The notes under the pieces: model-generated
Database searches by the model: none
Told to the model about the DNA's origin: nothing
The model's input: the letters and a program-made list of their open reading frames with translations, nothing else
Made by a program: the position numbers and the translations under genes
NCBI RefSeq assembly: GCF_030811715.1
Contig: NZ_JAUSRH010000010.1
Location: 1-64,000 of the forward strand
Length of the DNA: 64,000 nt
Direction: 5' to 3'
Origin: Sinomonas atrocyanea
GTDB lineage: Bacteria; Actinomycetota; Actinomycetes; Actinomycetales; Micrococcaceae
In this document: positions 18,357 through 27,462 of the stretch, piece after piece
How positions within the stretch are numbered: position 1 is the stretch's first letter
Layout: the number at the start of each line of letters is the position of its first letter

Positions 18357-19064
18357 CTAGAAGCCGGCCTGCCCGGCATCGTGGGGGGCGAGCACGGGCC
18401 AGTCGCCCTCGACCACAGCGGTGGGCTTCGTCCGGCGCAGGTACGCCTGGAAGTCGGCAGCCTGCGCTGCGGACCAGTCCACCTGGCTGCGGTGGAGGTG
18501 CGTCGCGGGGCGGTCGAGCTCCGGGAAGCGGCCCGCCATGGCATCGAGCAGCTGGGCCGCGGCGAGGGCGTCCGCGGCCGAGCTGTGCGCGTCGGTGAGG
18601 ATGACCCCGTACTGCTCGCACAGCGCCCCGAGGGTCCGCTTGCCCTTGCGGTACCTCTCCACCTGCTTGTTGATGACGTAGGGGTCCAGGACCGGGAACC
18701 GGGTGAGCTGCGGGAGGCCGTGGCGCGCGCACTCGGCGGCCATGACGGTGAAGTCGTAGGCGGCATTGAAGGCGACGACGGGAACGCCACGGTCGAAGAG
18801 CGCCTGCAGCGTCGCAGCTACCTCGGCCACGACCTCCCGGGCGGGGCGACCCTCCGCGCGGGCCCTCTCCGTCGTGACCCCATGCACCTCGGCGGCCTCC
18901 TCGGGGATCTCGACGCCGGGGTCCGCGAGCCACTCGTGCTCGGACTCGATGCTCCCGTCCGGCCCGAGCACCACGATGCTGGCGGTGACGATGCGGGCAG
19001 CCCGGGAGTTGCGCCCGGTCGTCTCGAGATCGAACGCTGCCCTGGTCTGCGTGCTCCACGTCAT
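18357..19064 (-). CDS. DnaQ-family 3'-5' exonuclease
   Basis: A 235-residue DEDDh-type exonuclease. The Exo I motif is FDLETTG (D12, E14), Exo II is VVAFNAAYDFTVMA, and Exo III is DAHSSAADALAAAQLL with the catalytic His and Asp. It may proofread or trim DNA ends as a free-standing enzyme. I start at the ATG at 19064 because TAGCGT lies seven bases upstream on the minus strand and homology begins there; an upstream ATG at 19109 is less likely. It is divergent from the alkyltransferase-like gene. Confidence 0.9.
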   Translation of the reverse strand: MTWSTQTRAAFDLETTGRNSRAARIVTASIVVLGPDGSIESEHEWLADPGVEIPEEAAEVHGVTTERARAEGRPAREVVAEVAATLQALFDRGVPVVAFNAAYDFTVMAAECARHGLPQLTRFPVLDPYVINKQVERYRKGKRTLGALCEQYGVILTDAHSSAADALAAAQLLDAMAGRFPELDRPATHLHRSQVDWSAAQAADFQAYLRRTKPTAVVEGDWPVLAPHDAGQAGF

Positions 19065-19071
19065 GCGCACC

Positions 19072-19077
19072 ACGCTA
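19072..19077 (-). promoter_or_regulatory. -10 box of exonuclease gene, leaderless type
   Basis: TAGCGT on the minus strand with a 7-base spacer to ATG at 19064. It supports the shorter start. Confidence 0.45.
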
Positions 19078-19156
19078 GGCGGCAGGTCCGACACTTCTCG
19101 CGCAGGCACGCCGGGCGCCTCCAGCGGGGGAGCGGGAAGCAGGCCCCGGCGGCCGC

Positions 19157-19162
19157 TAGGGT
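19157..19162 (+). promoter_or_regulatory. -10 box of alkyltransferase-like gene
   Basis: TAGGGT followed by GGGAGC and the ATG at 19169. The promoter probably drives the coupled adnA- and adnB-like genes too. Confidence 0.45.
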
Positions 19163-19168
19163 GGGAGC

Positions 19169-19588
19169 ATGCGGGAGGAGTTCGTCGAGGCGGTGCTGGC
19201 CGTCGTCGAGCTCGTGCCCCCGGGATCGGTGCTGGCCTATGGCGATGTCGCCGAACTTCTCGGCGCCGGCGGCCCGCGGCAGGTCGGGTCCGTCATGGCG
19301 CGCTACAGCGGCGACGTCGGCTGGTGGCGCGTCCTCAAGGCCAGCGGCGCAGCCCCCGAAGCCCACGAGGAGCGCGCTCTGCGGCACTACCTCGAAGAAG
19401 GGACGCCGCTGAGGGGCGAGCCGCACCGGGGGCCGTGGCGGGTGGACATCGCCCGGGCACGCTGGGTGCCCACCGACGACGAGCTCGACGCGGTCGAGGC
19501 GATCGCCGAGGCGCTCGAGCGGAGTCTGCACCGGTCCCGGGGCGGCGCGGCAGAACTGTCGGACTCCGACGGTGGAATGGAACCATGA
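19169..19588 (+). CDS. alkyltransferase-like (ATL) DNA-repair protein
   Basis: A 139-residue protein of the O6-alkylguanine-DNA methyltransferase (MGMT) fold. The DNA-binding part, PPGSVLAYGDVAELLGAGGPRQVGSVMARY, is well kept. The alkyl-acceptor motif PCHR is replaced by GWWRV, so there is no acceptor cysteine. ATL proteins of this kind bind alkylated bases and hand the lesion to nucleotide excision repair. Its stop overlaps the ATG of the adnA-like gene (ATGA), so damage sensing and end processing may be co-expressed. Confidence 0.88.
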   Translation: MREEFVEAVLAVVELVPPGSVLAYGDVAELLGAGGPRQVGSVMARYSGDVGWWRVLKASGAAPEAHEERALRHYLEEGTPLRGEPHRGPWRVDIARARWVPTDDELDAVEAIAEALERSLHRSRGGAAELSDSDGGMEP

Positions 19589-22500
19589 CAGCGATCGCCA
19601 CCCCGGCCGCCGCCCCAGCTGCCCGGCCTGCCCCCGCTGGATCGGCCCCGCAGCTGACACTCCTCGCGCCGAAGGGCCGCGCGGCGGCAGAGTCCTTCAC
19701 GCCCTCGCCGGACCAGGACGCCGTGCTCGCCCTGCGCCGCGGAAGCGGGCCAGTGCTCGTGTGGGGCGCTCCGGGCGCCGGCAAGAGCCGGGTCCTCGTG
19801 GAGGCCGCCGCGACCCGCGTGGAGCGCGACGGCCTGGACCCCGCGGGCGTCCTTCTCCTCGCCCCCGCCCGGGCGGCCTCCGCCCGACTGCGCGACGCGT
19901 TCACCGCGCGCCTGGACCGCAGCCTGAGCGCCCCGCCGGCGCGCACCTGGCAGTCCTACGCCTTCGACCTCATCCGACGGGCGCGCGCTGAGGGCCGGCT
20001 CGACTGGCTCACCCGGCCTCCGCGCCTGCTGTCCGGGGCGGAACAGGACCTCATCGTCAAGGAGCTCCTCGAGGGGCACCGAGCCTCAGGCCGCGGACCG
20101 GCCTGGCCCAAGGGGTTCGAGGCGGCCCTGCCCACCCGGGGATTCCGCCACGAGGTGCGAGAGCTGTTCGACCGCGTGACCGAATACGGCACGACGGCGG
20201 ACGAGCTGGCGGAGCTCGGCGTGCGCGCCGGCCGCCCCGAGTGGGTCGCGGCCGCGCAGCTGTACACCGAGTACCGCGACGTCCTCGAACTGCGCATGCC
20301 CGAGGCCTTCGACCCCGCGGGCATCATCACGGCCGCCCGCATGATCCTGCTCGAGGACCCCGAGCTGCTCGCACAGGAAAGGGCCCGGCTCGGCCTGATC
20401 TGCGTCGACGACGTCCAGGAGTCCAGCCCGTCGGTCCTCGAACTCCTCGCCGTCCTCTCCCAGGGCCGGGACCTCATCGCGACGGCCGCCCCCGACGTGG
20501 TGGTGCAGGGCTTCCGCGGAGCGCGGCCCGGTCTCGTGCCGAGCCTGCGCGCCCTCCTCGGCACGGTCACCGAGCTGTCCCTGAGCACCTCCCACCGGCT
20601 GCCGGCGGGGATCGCCGCCGCGTGGCACGGGGTCGCGCAGCGGATCTCCGCGGTGCCGGGGGGCCAGGCAGCCCGGAGGCTCGTCCCGACGCCGACCACC
20701 GGCCAGCCGGGGGACCAGACGCCGCCCGCCGCCGAGGCGCACGTCCTGCACTCCGCGCTCCATGAGCTGCGCTACCTCGCCCACCGCATCCAGGACGCCC
20801 GCCTGCTCGGCGGCGTCGAGTACGGGCAGATGGCCGTGATCGTCAGGTCGGGCGGCCGGCTCGAGCAGATCCAGCGCTTCCTCTCCGGCCAGGGGATTCC
20901 CGTCAAGGTCCCCGTGGCCGAGACCGCGGTGCGCGACGAGGCGGCGGTGCGGCCGCTCCTCACGGCCTTCCGCGTCGCGCTGCGCCCCGACGAGCTCACC
21001 GCCGAGACTGCGGTCGAGCTGCTGACCTCCCGCATCGGCGGTGCGACAGCGCTCGAGCTGCGGCGCCTGCGCCAGTCCCTCCGCCAGATCGAGCTCGCCG
21101 CCGGCGGAGGGCGCGCCAGCGACGCACTCCTCGTCGAGGCGCTCGAGGTCCCGGGCACCCTCGACGCACTCGGTGTCGAGGCCAGCGCGGCGCGCCGGAT
21201 CGCCCGCATGATCGCGAGGGGCCGGGCGGCCGCCGAGGAACCCGGTGCGACGGCCGAGACGGTCCTGTGGGCACTCTGGGACTCGGCCGCCCTCTCGAAG
21301 CGGTGGTACGCGCTGGCCGTCTCGGGCGGCCCGCTCGGGCTGCGCGCGGACAGGGACCTCGACGCCCTCATGGCCCTGTTCCACACCGCCGAGCGCTACG
21401 TCGACAGGCTCCCCGGAGCATCCCCCGGGCAGTTCTTGGACTACCTGACGGAGCAGGAGCTGCCCATGGACACCCTCGCGCCGCGCGCCCAGGCCGAGGA
21501 CGCCGTCGAGCTCCTCACCCCCGCGAGCGCTGCCGGCCGCGAGTGGCGGCTCGTCTTCGTCGCAGGGCTCCAGGACGGCGTCTGGCCCAACACGCGCCTG
21601 CGGGGCGAGCTCCTCGGCAGCACGCTCTTCGCGGACTGCCTGGACCTCGGGGTGGTCTCAGCCCTGCTCGTGACGACCCGCTCCAGGCTCCAGGACATCC
21701 GCTACGACGAGCTGCGCTCCTTCTCCGCCGCGATCTCGCGCGCGTCCGAGCGGCTCGTGTGCACGGCGGCCTCCACGGAGGACGAGATCCCGTCCCCGTT
21801 CCTGGACTACGTCGACCCGCTGCCCGAGGGCGTCACCATGCGCCCCTACACCGAGGTGCCCCGCACCCTGGGGCTCAGGCCATTGGTCGCGGAGCTCCGG
21901 CAGTCCGTCGAGGCCGACGACCCCGACGCGCCCTACGCCGCCACCCTGCTCGCCGCGCTGGCCGCCGCCGACGCCCCGGGCGCCCACCCCGGCCAGTGGT
22001 ACGGGCTCGCCCCCCTGAGCAGCACCGGCCCCGTGGTGCCCGTGGACGGCACCGTCTACGTCTCCCCGTCCAAGGTCGAGACCGCGACCAAGAACCCCCT
22101 GGACTGGTTCGTCTCCGCGGCCGGGGGCGAAGCCGCCACCGACTTCGCCCGGAGCCTCGGCACGCTCGTGCATGCGATCGCCCAAGACCTCCCGGAAGGG
22201 ACCTCGGCCGACTACCTCGCAGAGCTGAAGCGGCGCTGGTCGAGCCTCGGCCTCGCCGACACCTGGGAGGGCGAGCTCGACTTCGAGCGCGCACAGGCGA
22301 TGGTCCGCAAGCTCGCCGAGTACGTCCGCGTGAACGGGCGCGAGCTCCTCGGCGTCGAGATCGACTTCGAGGCGCCCCTCGGGACCGTGGGCACGGCCGA
22401 GATCGCCGCCCGCACCGTGCTGCGCGGCCAGGTGGACCGGCTCGAGCTCGACGAGTCCGGCCGGCTGGTCGTCGTCGACCTCAAGACGGGGCGCCGCAAG

Positions 22501-22839
22501 CCGAAGGCTGCGGACCTCGAGCAGCATGCCCAGCTGGCCGCGTACCAGGTCGCCGTCGCCGCCGGCGCGTTCGGCGCAGAAGGCGCCCTCCCGCGGGAGC
22601 CCGTCCCCGGCGGGGCCGAACTCGTCCAGCTGGGGGACGGGACCGTCAAGCTCACCGTCCAGCAGCAGGCGGCGCTCGAAGACGCCGCGTGGGCCGTCCA
22701 GCTTGTCGAGCACGCCGCACAGGTGATGGCGGGAGACCACTTCGAGGCCCGGCATGAGCCCGGCGGCGGGTTCACCGGGGGCTGCCGGCTCCCGGATATC
22801 TGCCCGCTGTGCGCGCGAGGACGGCAGGTGACCGAGTGA
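19585..22839 (+). CDS. adnA: AdnA-like helicase-nuclease subunit
   Basis: A 1084-residue UvrD-type SF1 helicase fused to a C-terminal RecB-family PD-(D/E)XK nuclease. Walker A is GAPGAGKS (61-68). The Walker B position reads VDDVQE (274-279) instead of the DEXQ of active motors. The nuclease core has VVVDLKTGRRK near residue 963. The C-terminus has CRLPDICPLC, three of the four cysteines of an AddB/RecB-type Fe-S site; the upstream cysteine position reads KNPLDWF. In mycobacteria AdnA pairs with AdnB to resect DNA ends, and AdnB carries the main motor. The naming rests on order, size and motifs. Confidence 0.8.
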   Translation: MTAIATPAAAPAARPAPAGSAPQLTLLAPKGRAAAESFTPSPDQDAVLALRRGSGPVLVWGAPGAGKSRVLVEAAATRVERDGLDPAGVLLLAPARAASARLRDAFTARLDRSLSAPPARTWQSYAFDLIRRARAEGRLDWLTRPPRLLSGAEQDLIVKELLEGHRASGRGPAWPKGFEAALPTRGFRHEVRELFDRVTEYGTTADELAELGVRAGRPEWVAAAQLYTEYRDVLELRMPEAFDPAGIITAARMILLEDPELLAQERARLGLICVDDVQESSPSVLELLAVLSQGRDLIATAAPDVVVQGFRGARPGLVPSLRALLGTVTELSLSTSHRLPAGIAAAWHGVAQRISAVPGGQAARRLVPTPTTGQPGDQTPPAAEAHVLHSALHELRYLAHRIQDARLLGGVEYGQMAVIVRSGGRLEQIQRFLSGQGIPVKVPVAETAVRDEAAVRPLLTAFRVALRPDELTAETAVELLTSRIGGATALELRRLRQSLRQIELAAGGGRASDALLVEALEVPGTLDALGVEASAARRIARMIARGRAAAEEPGATAETVLWALWDSAALSKRWYALAVSGGPLGLRADRDLDALMALFHTAERYVDRLPGASPGQFLDYLTEQELPMDTLAPRAQAEDAVELLTPASAAGREWRLVFVAGLQDGVWPNTRLRGELLGSTLFADCLDLGVVSALLVTTRSRLQDIRYDELRSFSAAISRASERLVCTAASTEDEIPSPFLDYVDPLPEGVTMRPYTEVPRTLGLRPLVAELRQSVEADDPDAPYAATLLAALAAADAPGAHPGQWYGLAPLSSTGPVVPVDGTVYVSPSKVETATKNPLDWFVSAAGGEAATDFARSLGTLVHAIAQDLPEGTSADYLAELKRRWSSLGLADTWEGELDFERAQAMVRKLAEYVRVNGRELLGVEIDFEAPLGTVGTAEIAARTVLRGQVDRLELDESGRLVVVDLKTGRRKPKAADLEQHAQLAAYQVAVAAGAFGAEGALPREPVPGGAELVQLGDGTVKLTVQQQAALEDAAWAVQLVEHAAQVMAGDHFEARHEPGGGFTGGCRLPDICPLCARGRQVTE

Positions 22840-25800
22840 GCGAAGCGGCTCGCCCTCAGACCGCCGCCGAGCTGCCGGAACCGCGGTTCACCCCGGAGGA
22901 GCTCGCCGACCTGCTGGGCCAGCACCGCCCCACGGCCCAGCAGTCGGCGATCATCTCCTCGCCCCTCGCACCGCGCCTCGTCGTGGCCGGGGCCGGGTCC
23001 GGCAAGACGGCGACGATGGCCGACCGCGTGGTCTGGCTCGTCGCGAACGGGTGGGTGCGCCCCGACGAGGTCCTCGGCGTGACCTTCACCCGGAAGGCGG
23101 CCGGGGAGCTCTCGGCGCGGATCCGCGCCCAGCTCGCCCGCCTCGCGCGGCTGGCCCGGCGCGGCGCCGACGGCGTCGTGCCGGAGGCGGGGGAGCAGGA
23201 GGCCCTCGACCCGACCGTGTCGACCTATCACTCGTTCGCCAACACCGTCGTGCAGGATCACGGCCTCCGGCTTGGGGTCGAGCGCGACGCGGTGCTGCTC
23301 GGGCCTGCACAGTCCTTCCAGCTCGCCGCCCGCGTGGTCGAGGCGTACGACGGCGGCACCTGGGGCGGCTTCCCCGCCAAGAGCAGCCTGATCGCCGCGG
23401 TGCTGCATTTGGCCGGCGACTGTGCCGAGCATCTGCGCGAGCCCGGAGACGTCGCGGCGTGGCTCGAGGAGGAGTCCGCGCGGCTGGAGGGGCTCCCCCC
23501 GGGCGGGCGCGGAGGCAGACAGCCGGCCGGGGCCGCCGCACTCCTGACCACCCTGCGCACCCGCGCCATGGTCGCGGGCCTCGCCGAGCGCTATGCCGCA
23601 GCGAAGCGCGAGCGGGGCGTCCTCGACTACGGCGACCTCGTGGCGCTCGCCGCCCGCATCGCGGCCACGGTGCCAGAGGCCGGCAGGCTCCTGCGCAGCC
23701 AGTACCGCACCGTCCTCCTCGATGAATTCCAGGACACCTCCCACGCCCAGCTCGTGCTGTTCTCCTCCCTCTTCGGGGACGGCCACTCGGTCACCGCCGT
23801 CGGGGACCCCAACCAGTCGATCTACGGCTTCCGCGGCGCCTCGGCCGGCCAGCTCGAGAGCTTCCCGAGGGTGTTCCCCCGGCGGGAGGGAACCGGCCTC
23901 GCCCCTGCCTGGACCAGCCACCTGACCACGGCCTGGCGCAACTCGACCACGGTGCTCGCGACCGCCAACACGGTAGCCGCCCCGCTCGCCTCGCCTCCGG
24001 CCTACCTTGCCGGCGCACCCGGCATCGAGGTGCAGCCGCTCGAGCCCCGGCCTGGCGCCGGCCCCGGCCGCGTCCGGCTCGGCCGCTTCGTGGACGAGCT
24101 CGGCGAGGCGCGGGCCGTCGCCGACGAGCTGCAGGCCTTCGCACGGGTCTGGGCCCCGACCGAGCAGGCGCCGGGTACCGGCCCGACGATGGCGGTCCTG
24201 TGCCGGAAGCGCTCGCAGTTCGCGGCGCTCCGTGGGGAGTTCGAGCGCCGCGGCATGGCGTTCGAGGTGGTCGGCCTCGGCGGCCTGCTCGACACCCCGG
24301 AGGTCATCGACATCGTCTCGACGCTGCGGGTCATCGCGGACCCTGGCCGATCCGATGCACTGATGCGCCTCCTGGCCGGGGCGCGCTGGCGGATCGGGCC
24401 GGCCGACCTCATGGCACTCGCCGACTGGTCCCACCACCTCGCAGCCCTCCGCACTGCCGCCGCCCGCCCGGAGGAACAGGACCTCGATGCGCCCGGCACG
24501 GCGGAGGAGGTCCTCGTCGAGGGGGACCTGGCCGAGGCCTCGAGCCTCGTGGAGGCCATCGACCGGCTGCCCCGGCCGGGCTGGACGTCGGGGGCAGGCA
24601 GGCAGCTCAGCCCCGAGGCGCTCTCCCGCCTGACCCGGCTGCGCGACGAGCTGCGGATGCTGCGCACCGTCTCCGGGGACGACCTCGGCACCGTCATCTC
24701 GCACGTCGAGCGCGCGCTCCTGCTGGACATCGAGCTTGCCGCCAGGCCGGGTTCCTCGGTGCACCGGGCCCGCCGCAACCTCGACGCCTTCGCCGAGGCG
24801 GCGGCGTCATTCCTCGCGCAGTCCTCCGAGCCCGGCCTGCTCGCGTTCCTCGCGTGGCTCGAAGTCGCAGCGCAGGAGGAGTCCGGGCTCGACATGGCTC
24901 CCGGCGAGCCCTCGCCCGGCGCGATCCAGCTTCTCACGGTCCACGCCTCCAAGGGGCTCGAGTGGGACGCGGTGGCCGTGACAGGACTCAACCGCGGAAT
25001 GTTCCCCTCCGGTGGCAACGACAGGTGGACGGCCGGGCAGTCCGCCCTGCCGTGGCCCCTGCGCGGCGACCGGGCCGACCTGCCCGCGTGGGACACGGAC
25101 CAGGCCGACCAGAAGGGCTGGGTCGACGCCGAGAAGCAGCTCGCCGAGGACGCCTCGGAGCACGCCGAGCGCGAGGACCGGAGGCTGGCCTACGTCGCCT
25201 TCACCCGCGCGCGATCACTGCTCGTGGCCACGGGGTTCGCCTGGAGCAGCACCCGCTCCAAGCCCTTGCCGGCATCGCCGTTCCTCGAGGAGCTGCGCGC
25301 CGGCGCGGATGCCCACGGCTTCGAGGTGCTCGCCTGGGTGGAGGACCCCGACCTGCCCGACGAGAACCCGCTCCAGGCCCAGGCCCAGCGGTCGCTGTGG
25401 CCGTACGACCCGCTCGAGGGGCCAGTCGACGCTGCCACCGGGGCCCGCCGCAGCCTCTCGCCCGGCCGCCGCGACGCGGTCGAGGCGGGGGCGCGCCGCG
25501 TCCTGATGGAGATCCATGACGGCGGGGCCGGTCCCCACCTCCCGCACCCGGCGACAGGCCGACAGGGGGAGTGGGCGCGGGAGGCCGAGCTGCTCCTGGC
25601 CGAGCGGGCCCGCGCCCACGAGGGCTCGGGCGTGCGGTTGCCCGAGCACGTCTCTGCGTCCACGCTCGTGGCGCTCGGCGAGGACCGCGACGCCGTCGTC
25701 CGCCAGCTGCGCCGGCCCGTCCCGCGCCGGCCCGGGATGGCCGCACGCCGGGGGACGGCCTTCCACGCCTGGGTCGAGGAGCACTTCGGCACGAGCGCCA

Positions 25801-26228
25801 TGCTGGACCTCGAGGGCTTCGACAGCTCGGACGAGTATGTCGACGAGGCCTATGAGCTGGGGGCGCTCGTCGAGGCGTTCAAGCGCACGGAATGGGCGAA
25901 CCGGAGTCCAGCACACGTCGAGGTGCCGATCGAGACCAAGGTGGGGCCCGTCGTCGTGCGCGGACGCATCGACGCCGTCTTCCGCGACGCCGACGGCCGG
26001 TGGGACCTCGTGGACTGGAAGACCGGGAAGGCTCCGAGGGGTGCCGAGGCGAAGGCCCGGTCCGTGCAGCTGGCCGTGTACCGCCTCGCCTGGTCGCGCC
26101 TCACGGACACGCCCGTAGAGGAGATCAGGGCCGCGTTCTGCTACCTCGCTGACGGCACGGTGGTCCGACCGGAAGCGCTCGCCACCGAGGCGGAGCTGGA
26201 AGCGATCGTCGCCTCCGCGCTGGAGTGA
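22836..26228 (+). CDS. adnB: AdnB-like helicase-nuclease subunit
   Basis: A 1130-residue UvrD/PcrA-type helicase with a C-terminal RecB-family nuclease. All motor motifs look intact: AGAGSGKT (51-58), TFTRKAAGELSARI, DEFQDTS near residue 295, YGFRGA, LTVHASKGLEWDAVAV and VAFTRAR. The nuclease domain has RGRIDAVFRDADGRWDLVDW then KTGK, near residue 1056, and LAVYRLAW. It would be the main translocase of an AdnAB-type end-resection complex. The GTG start overlaps the stop of the adnA-like gene by four bases. Confidence 0.85.
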   Translation: MSEAARPQTAAELPEPRFTPEELADLLGQHRPTAQQSAIISSPLAPRLVVAGAGSGKTATMADRVVWLVANGWVRPDEVLGVTFTRKAAGELSARIRAQLARLARLARRGADGVVPEAGEQEALDPTVSTYHSFANTVVQDHGLRLGVERDAVLLGPAQSFQLAARVVEAYDGGTWGGFPAKSSLIAAVLHLAGDCAEHLREPGDVAAWLEEESARLEGLPPGGRGGRQPAGAAALLTTLRTRAMVAGLAERYAAAKRERGVLDYGDLVALAARIAATVPEAGRLLRSQYRTVLLDEFQDTSHAQLVLFSSLFGDGHSVTAVGDPNQSIYGFRGASAGQLESFPRVFPRREGTGLAPAWTSHLTTAWRNSTTVLATANTVAAPLASPPAYLAGAPGIEVQPLEPRPGAGPGRVRLGRFVDELGEARAVADELQAFARVWAPTEQAPGTGPTMAVLCRKRSQFAALRGEFERRGMAFEVVGLGGLLDTPEVIDIVSTLRVIADPGRSDALMRLLAGARWRIGPADLMALADWSHHLAALRTAAARPEEQDLDAPGTAEEVLVEGDLAEASSLVEAIDRLPRPGWTSGAGRQLSPEALSRLTRLRDELRMLRTVSGDDLGTVISHVERALLLDIELAARPGSSVHRARRNLDAFAEAAASFLAQSSEPGLLAFLAWLEVAAQEESGLDMAPGEPSPGAIQLLTVHASKGLEWDAVAVTGLNRGMFPSGGNDRWTAGQSALPWPLRGDRADLPAWDTDQADQKGWVDAEKQLAEDASEHAEREDRRLAYVAFTRARSLLVATGFAWSSTRSKPLPASPFLEELRAGADAHGFEVLAWVEDPDLPDENPLQAQAQRSLWPYDPLEGPVDAATGARRSLSPGRRDAVEAGARRVLMEIHDGGAGPHLPHPATGRQGEWAREAELLLAERARAHEGSGVRLPEHVSASTLVALGEDRDAVVRQLRRPVPRRPGMAARRGTAFHAWVEEHFGTSAMLDLEGFDSSDEYVDEAYELGALVEAFKRTEWANRSPAHVEVPIETKVGPVVVRGRIDAVFRDADGRWDLVDWKTGKAPRGAEAKARSVQLAVYRLAWSRLTDTPVEEIRAAFCYLADGTVVRPEALATEAELEAIVASALE

Positions 26229-26276
26229 CCCCTGGCCCCGGCGGGTGCCGAGGGCCCGAATCAGACAGGCGTGGCC

Positions 26277-27359
26277 TCAGCCGTTGCGGCCGTCCGTGAT
26301 GAGGGGGATCGCGTCGGTCGCCGGGGCCGGGTCTGCCGTGCGCGGGCGCTCGGCCGCCGGCTGCCCGCCCTCCGAGGCCGGAGCCTCGGTGCCCGCGCCG
26401 GCTACACCGTCCCGGGACGTGACTGCAGCCTCGGCCTCCGCCGCCTCGCTCGCCTCGATGTCGGCGGCGAGCTCGGCGAGCATCGCCTCCGCGTCCCGCG
26501 CGACCTCCTGGTCGCCGAGGGCGAGTGCCTTCACGAGGTACTGGGCGAGGGCGAACTCGGCGGCCAGGGCCGCACGCCGCGCGAGCTGCGGGTCCACCGG
26601 CTCCTTGCGTGCCTCGTGGTAGGCCGCGAGCACCGCATCGATGAACTTCGGCTCGTTCGATCCGACGAGCCAGGCGATGTCGTCGGCCGGGTCGCCGATC
26701 CGCAGGTCCGTCCAGCCCGTCACGGCCGTGACACGGTCATCGTCGATGAGCAGGTTGTCCTCGTGGAGGTCGCCGTGAACCACCGTCGGATTGAACCGCC
26801 AGAGGGTCACGTCCTCCATAGCCTGCTCCCACCGGCGCAGGAGCACGGCGGGGATCTTGCCAGTCGTGGCCGCCTGGTCGAGCTCGTTGAGGCGCCGCTG
26901 CCGGAAGCCGTTGGCCGTGTAGGAGGGCAGGTCGGCGCTGTCGACGAGCTCCTGCGGCAGGCCGTGGATGGCGGCGAGCGTCGTCCCGATCTCCCGCGCG
27001 AGCCGGTCGCTGCCCGAGGCGAGCGTGTCGAGGTCGCGGACCGTCCCGGTGAGGTTGGTGTAGACGCACGTGGTCAGCCCGTCCATGCGCACCGTCCCGG
27101 CGACCGCAGGCATCTGGAACGGCAGCTCCGCGCGCACGGCGGGGTCGAAGGCCCGCAGCACCGTCATCTCGGTCTCGAGCCGTGCGCTGGCCTCCGTGCC
27201 GCGCGGGCAGCGGATGCGCCAGGCGCGCCCGTCCGCGGTCTCCAGGAGCGCCGCGTCGAAGTCGGTGGCGTCATCGGGGGACGCCGCCACGGCGGTCGGC
27301 TGCAGTCCGGGGACGGCGGCGGTGGCGATGGCGGCCAGCTCGAGCGGAGTGCGTTTCAC
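26277..27359 (-). CDS. aminoglycoside/macrolide-type phosphotransferase
   Basis: A 360-residue protein kinase-like phosphotransferase (APH family). The catalytic loop is VVHGDLHEDNLLID and the metal-binding region follows as TGWTDLRIGDPADDIAWLV; the usual W/D of DFD is replaced by TGWTDL. These proteins phosphorylate small molecules, and many genomic copies are not resistance genes. The tail after residue 300 is acidic and low-complexity. I chose GTG at 27359: TAGCGT is seven bases upstream and GGAGAGG fills the spacer. It is divergent from nudC. Confidence 0.82.
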   Translation of the reverse strand: MKRTPLELAAIATAAVPGLQPTAVAASPDDATDFDAALLETADGRAWRIRCPRGTEASARLETEMTVLRAFDPAVRAELPFQMPAVAGTVRMDGLTTCVYTNLTGTVRDLDTLASGSDRLAREIGTTLAAIHGLPQELVDSADLPSYTANGFRQRRLNELDQAATTGKIPAVLLRRWEQAMEDVTLWRFNPTVVHGDLHEDNLLIDDDRVTAVTGWTDLRIGDPADDIAWLVGSNEPKFIDAVLAAYHEARKEPVDPQLARRAALAAEFALAQYLVKALALGDQEVARDAEAMLAELAADIEASEAAEAEAAVTSRDGVAGAGTEAPASEGGQPAAERPRTADPAPATDAIPLITDGRNG

Positions 27360-27366
27360 CCTCTCC

Positions 27367-27372
27367 ACGCTA
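27367..27372 (-). promoter_or_regulatory. -10 box of phosphotransferase gene
   Basis: TAGCGT on the minus strand, seven bases from GTG at 27359. The spacer GGAGAGG could also bind ribosomes if transcription starts earlier. Confidence 0.4.
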
Positions 27373-27449
27373 GCCCGCTGCGCCGCTGCGGGCACGGACC
27401 CACGCCGAACCGGTGCCCCGCCGGTTGTGCGAGTGTCGGAGCGGCTCAG

Positions 27450-27455
27450 TACCGT
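27450..27455 (+). promoter_or_regulatory. -10 box of nudC
   Basis: TACCGT with spacer AGTGGCT to the ATG at 27463. It is back-to-back with the phosphotransferase promoter. Confidence 0.4.
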
Positions 27456-27462
27456 AGTGGCT

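Noticed and set aside
26277-27359. Phosphotransferase as an antibiotic-resistance gene
   Set aside because: The fold fits, but sequence does not show a resistance subtype and the context is housekeeping.
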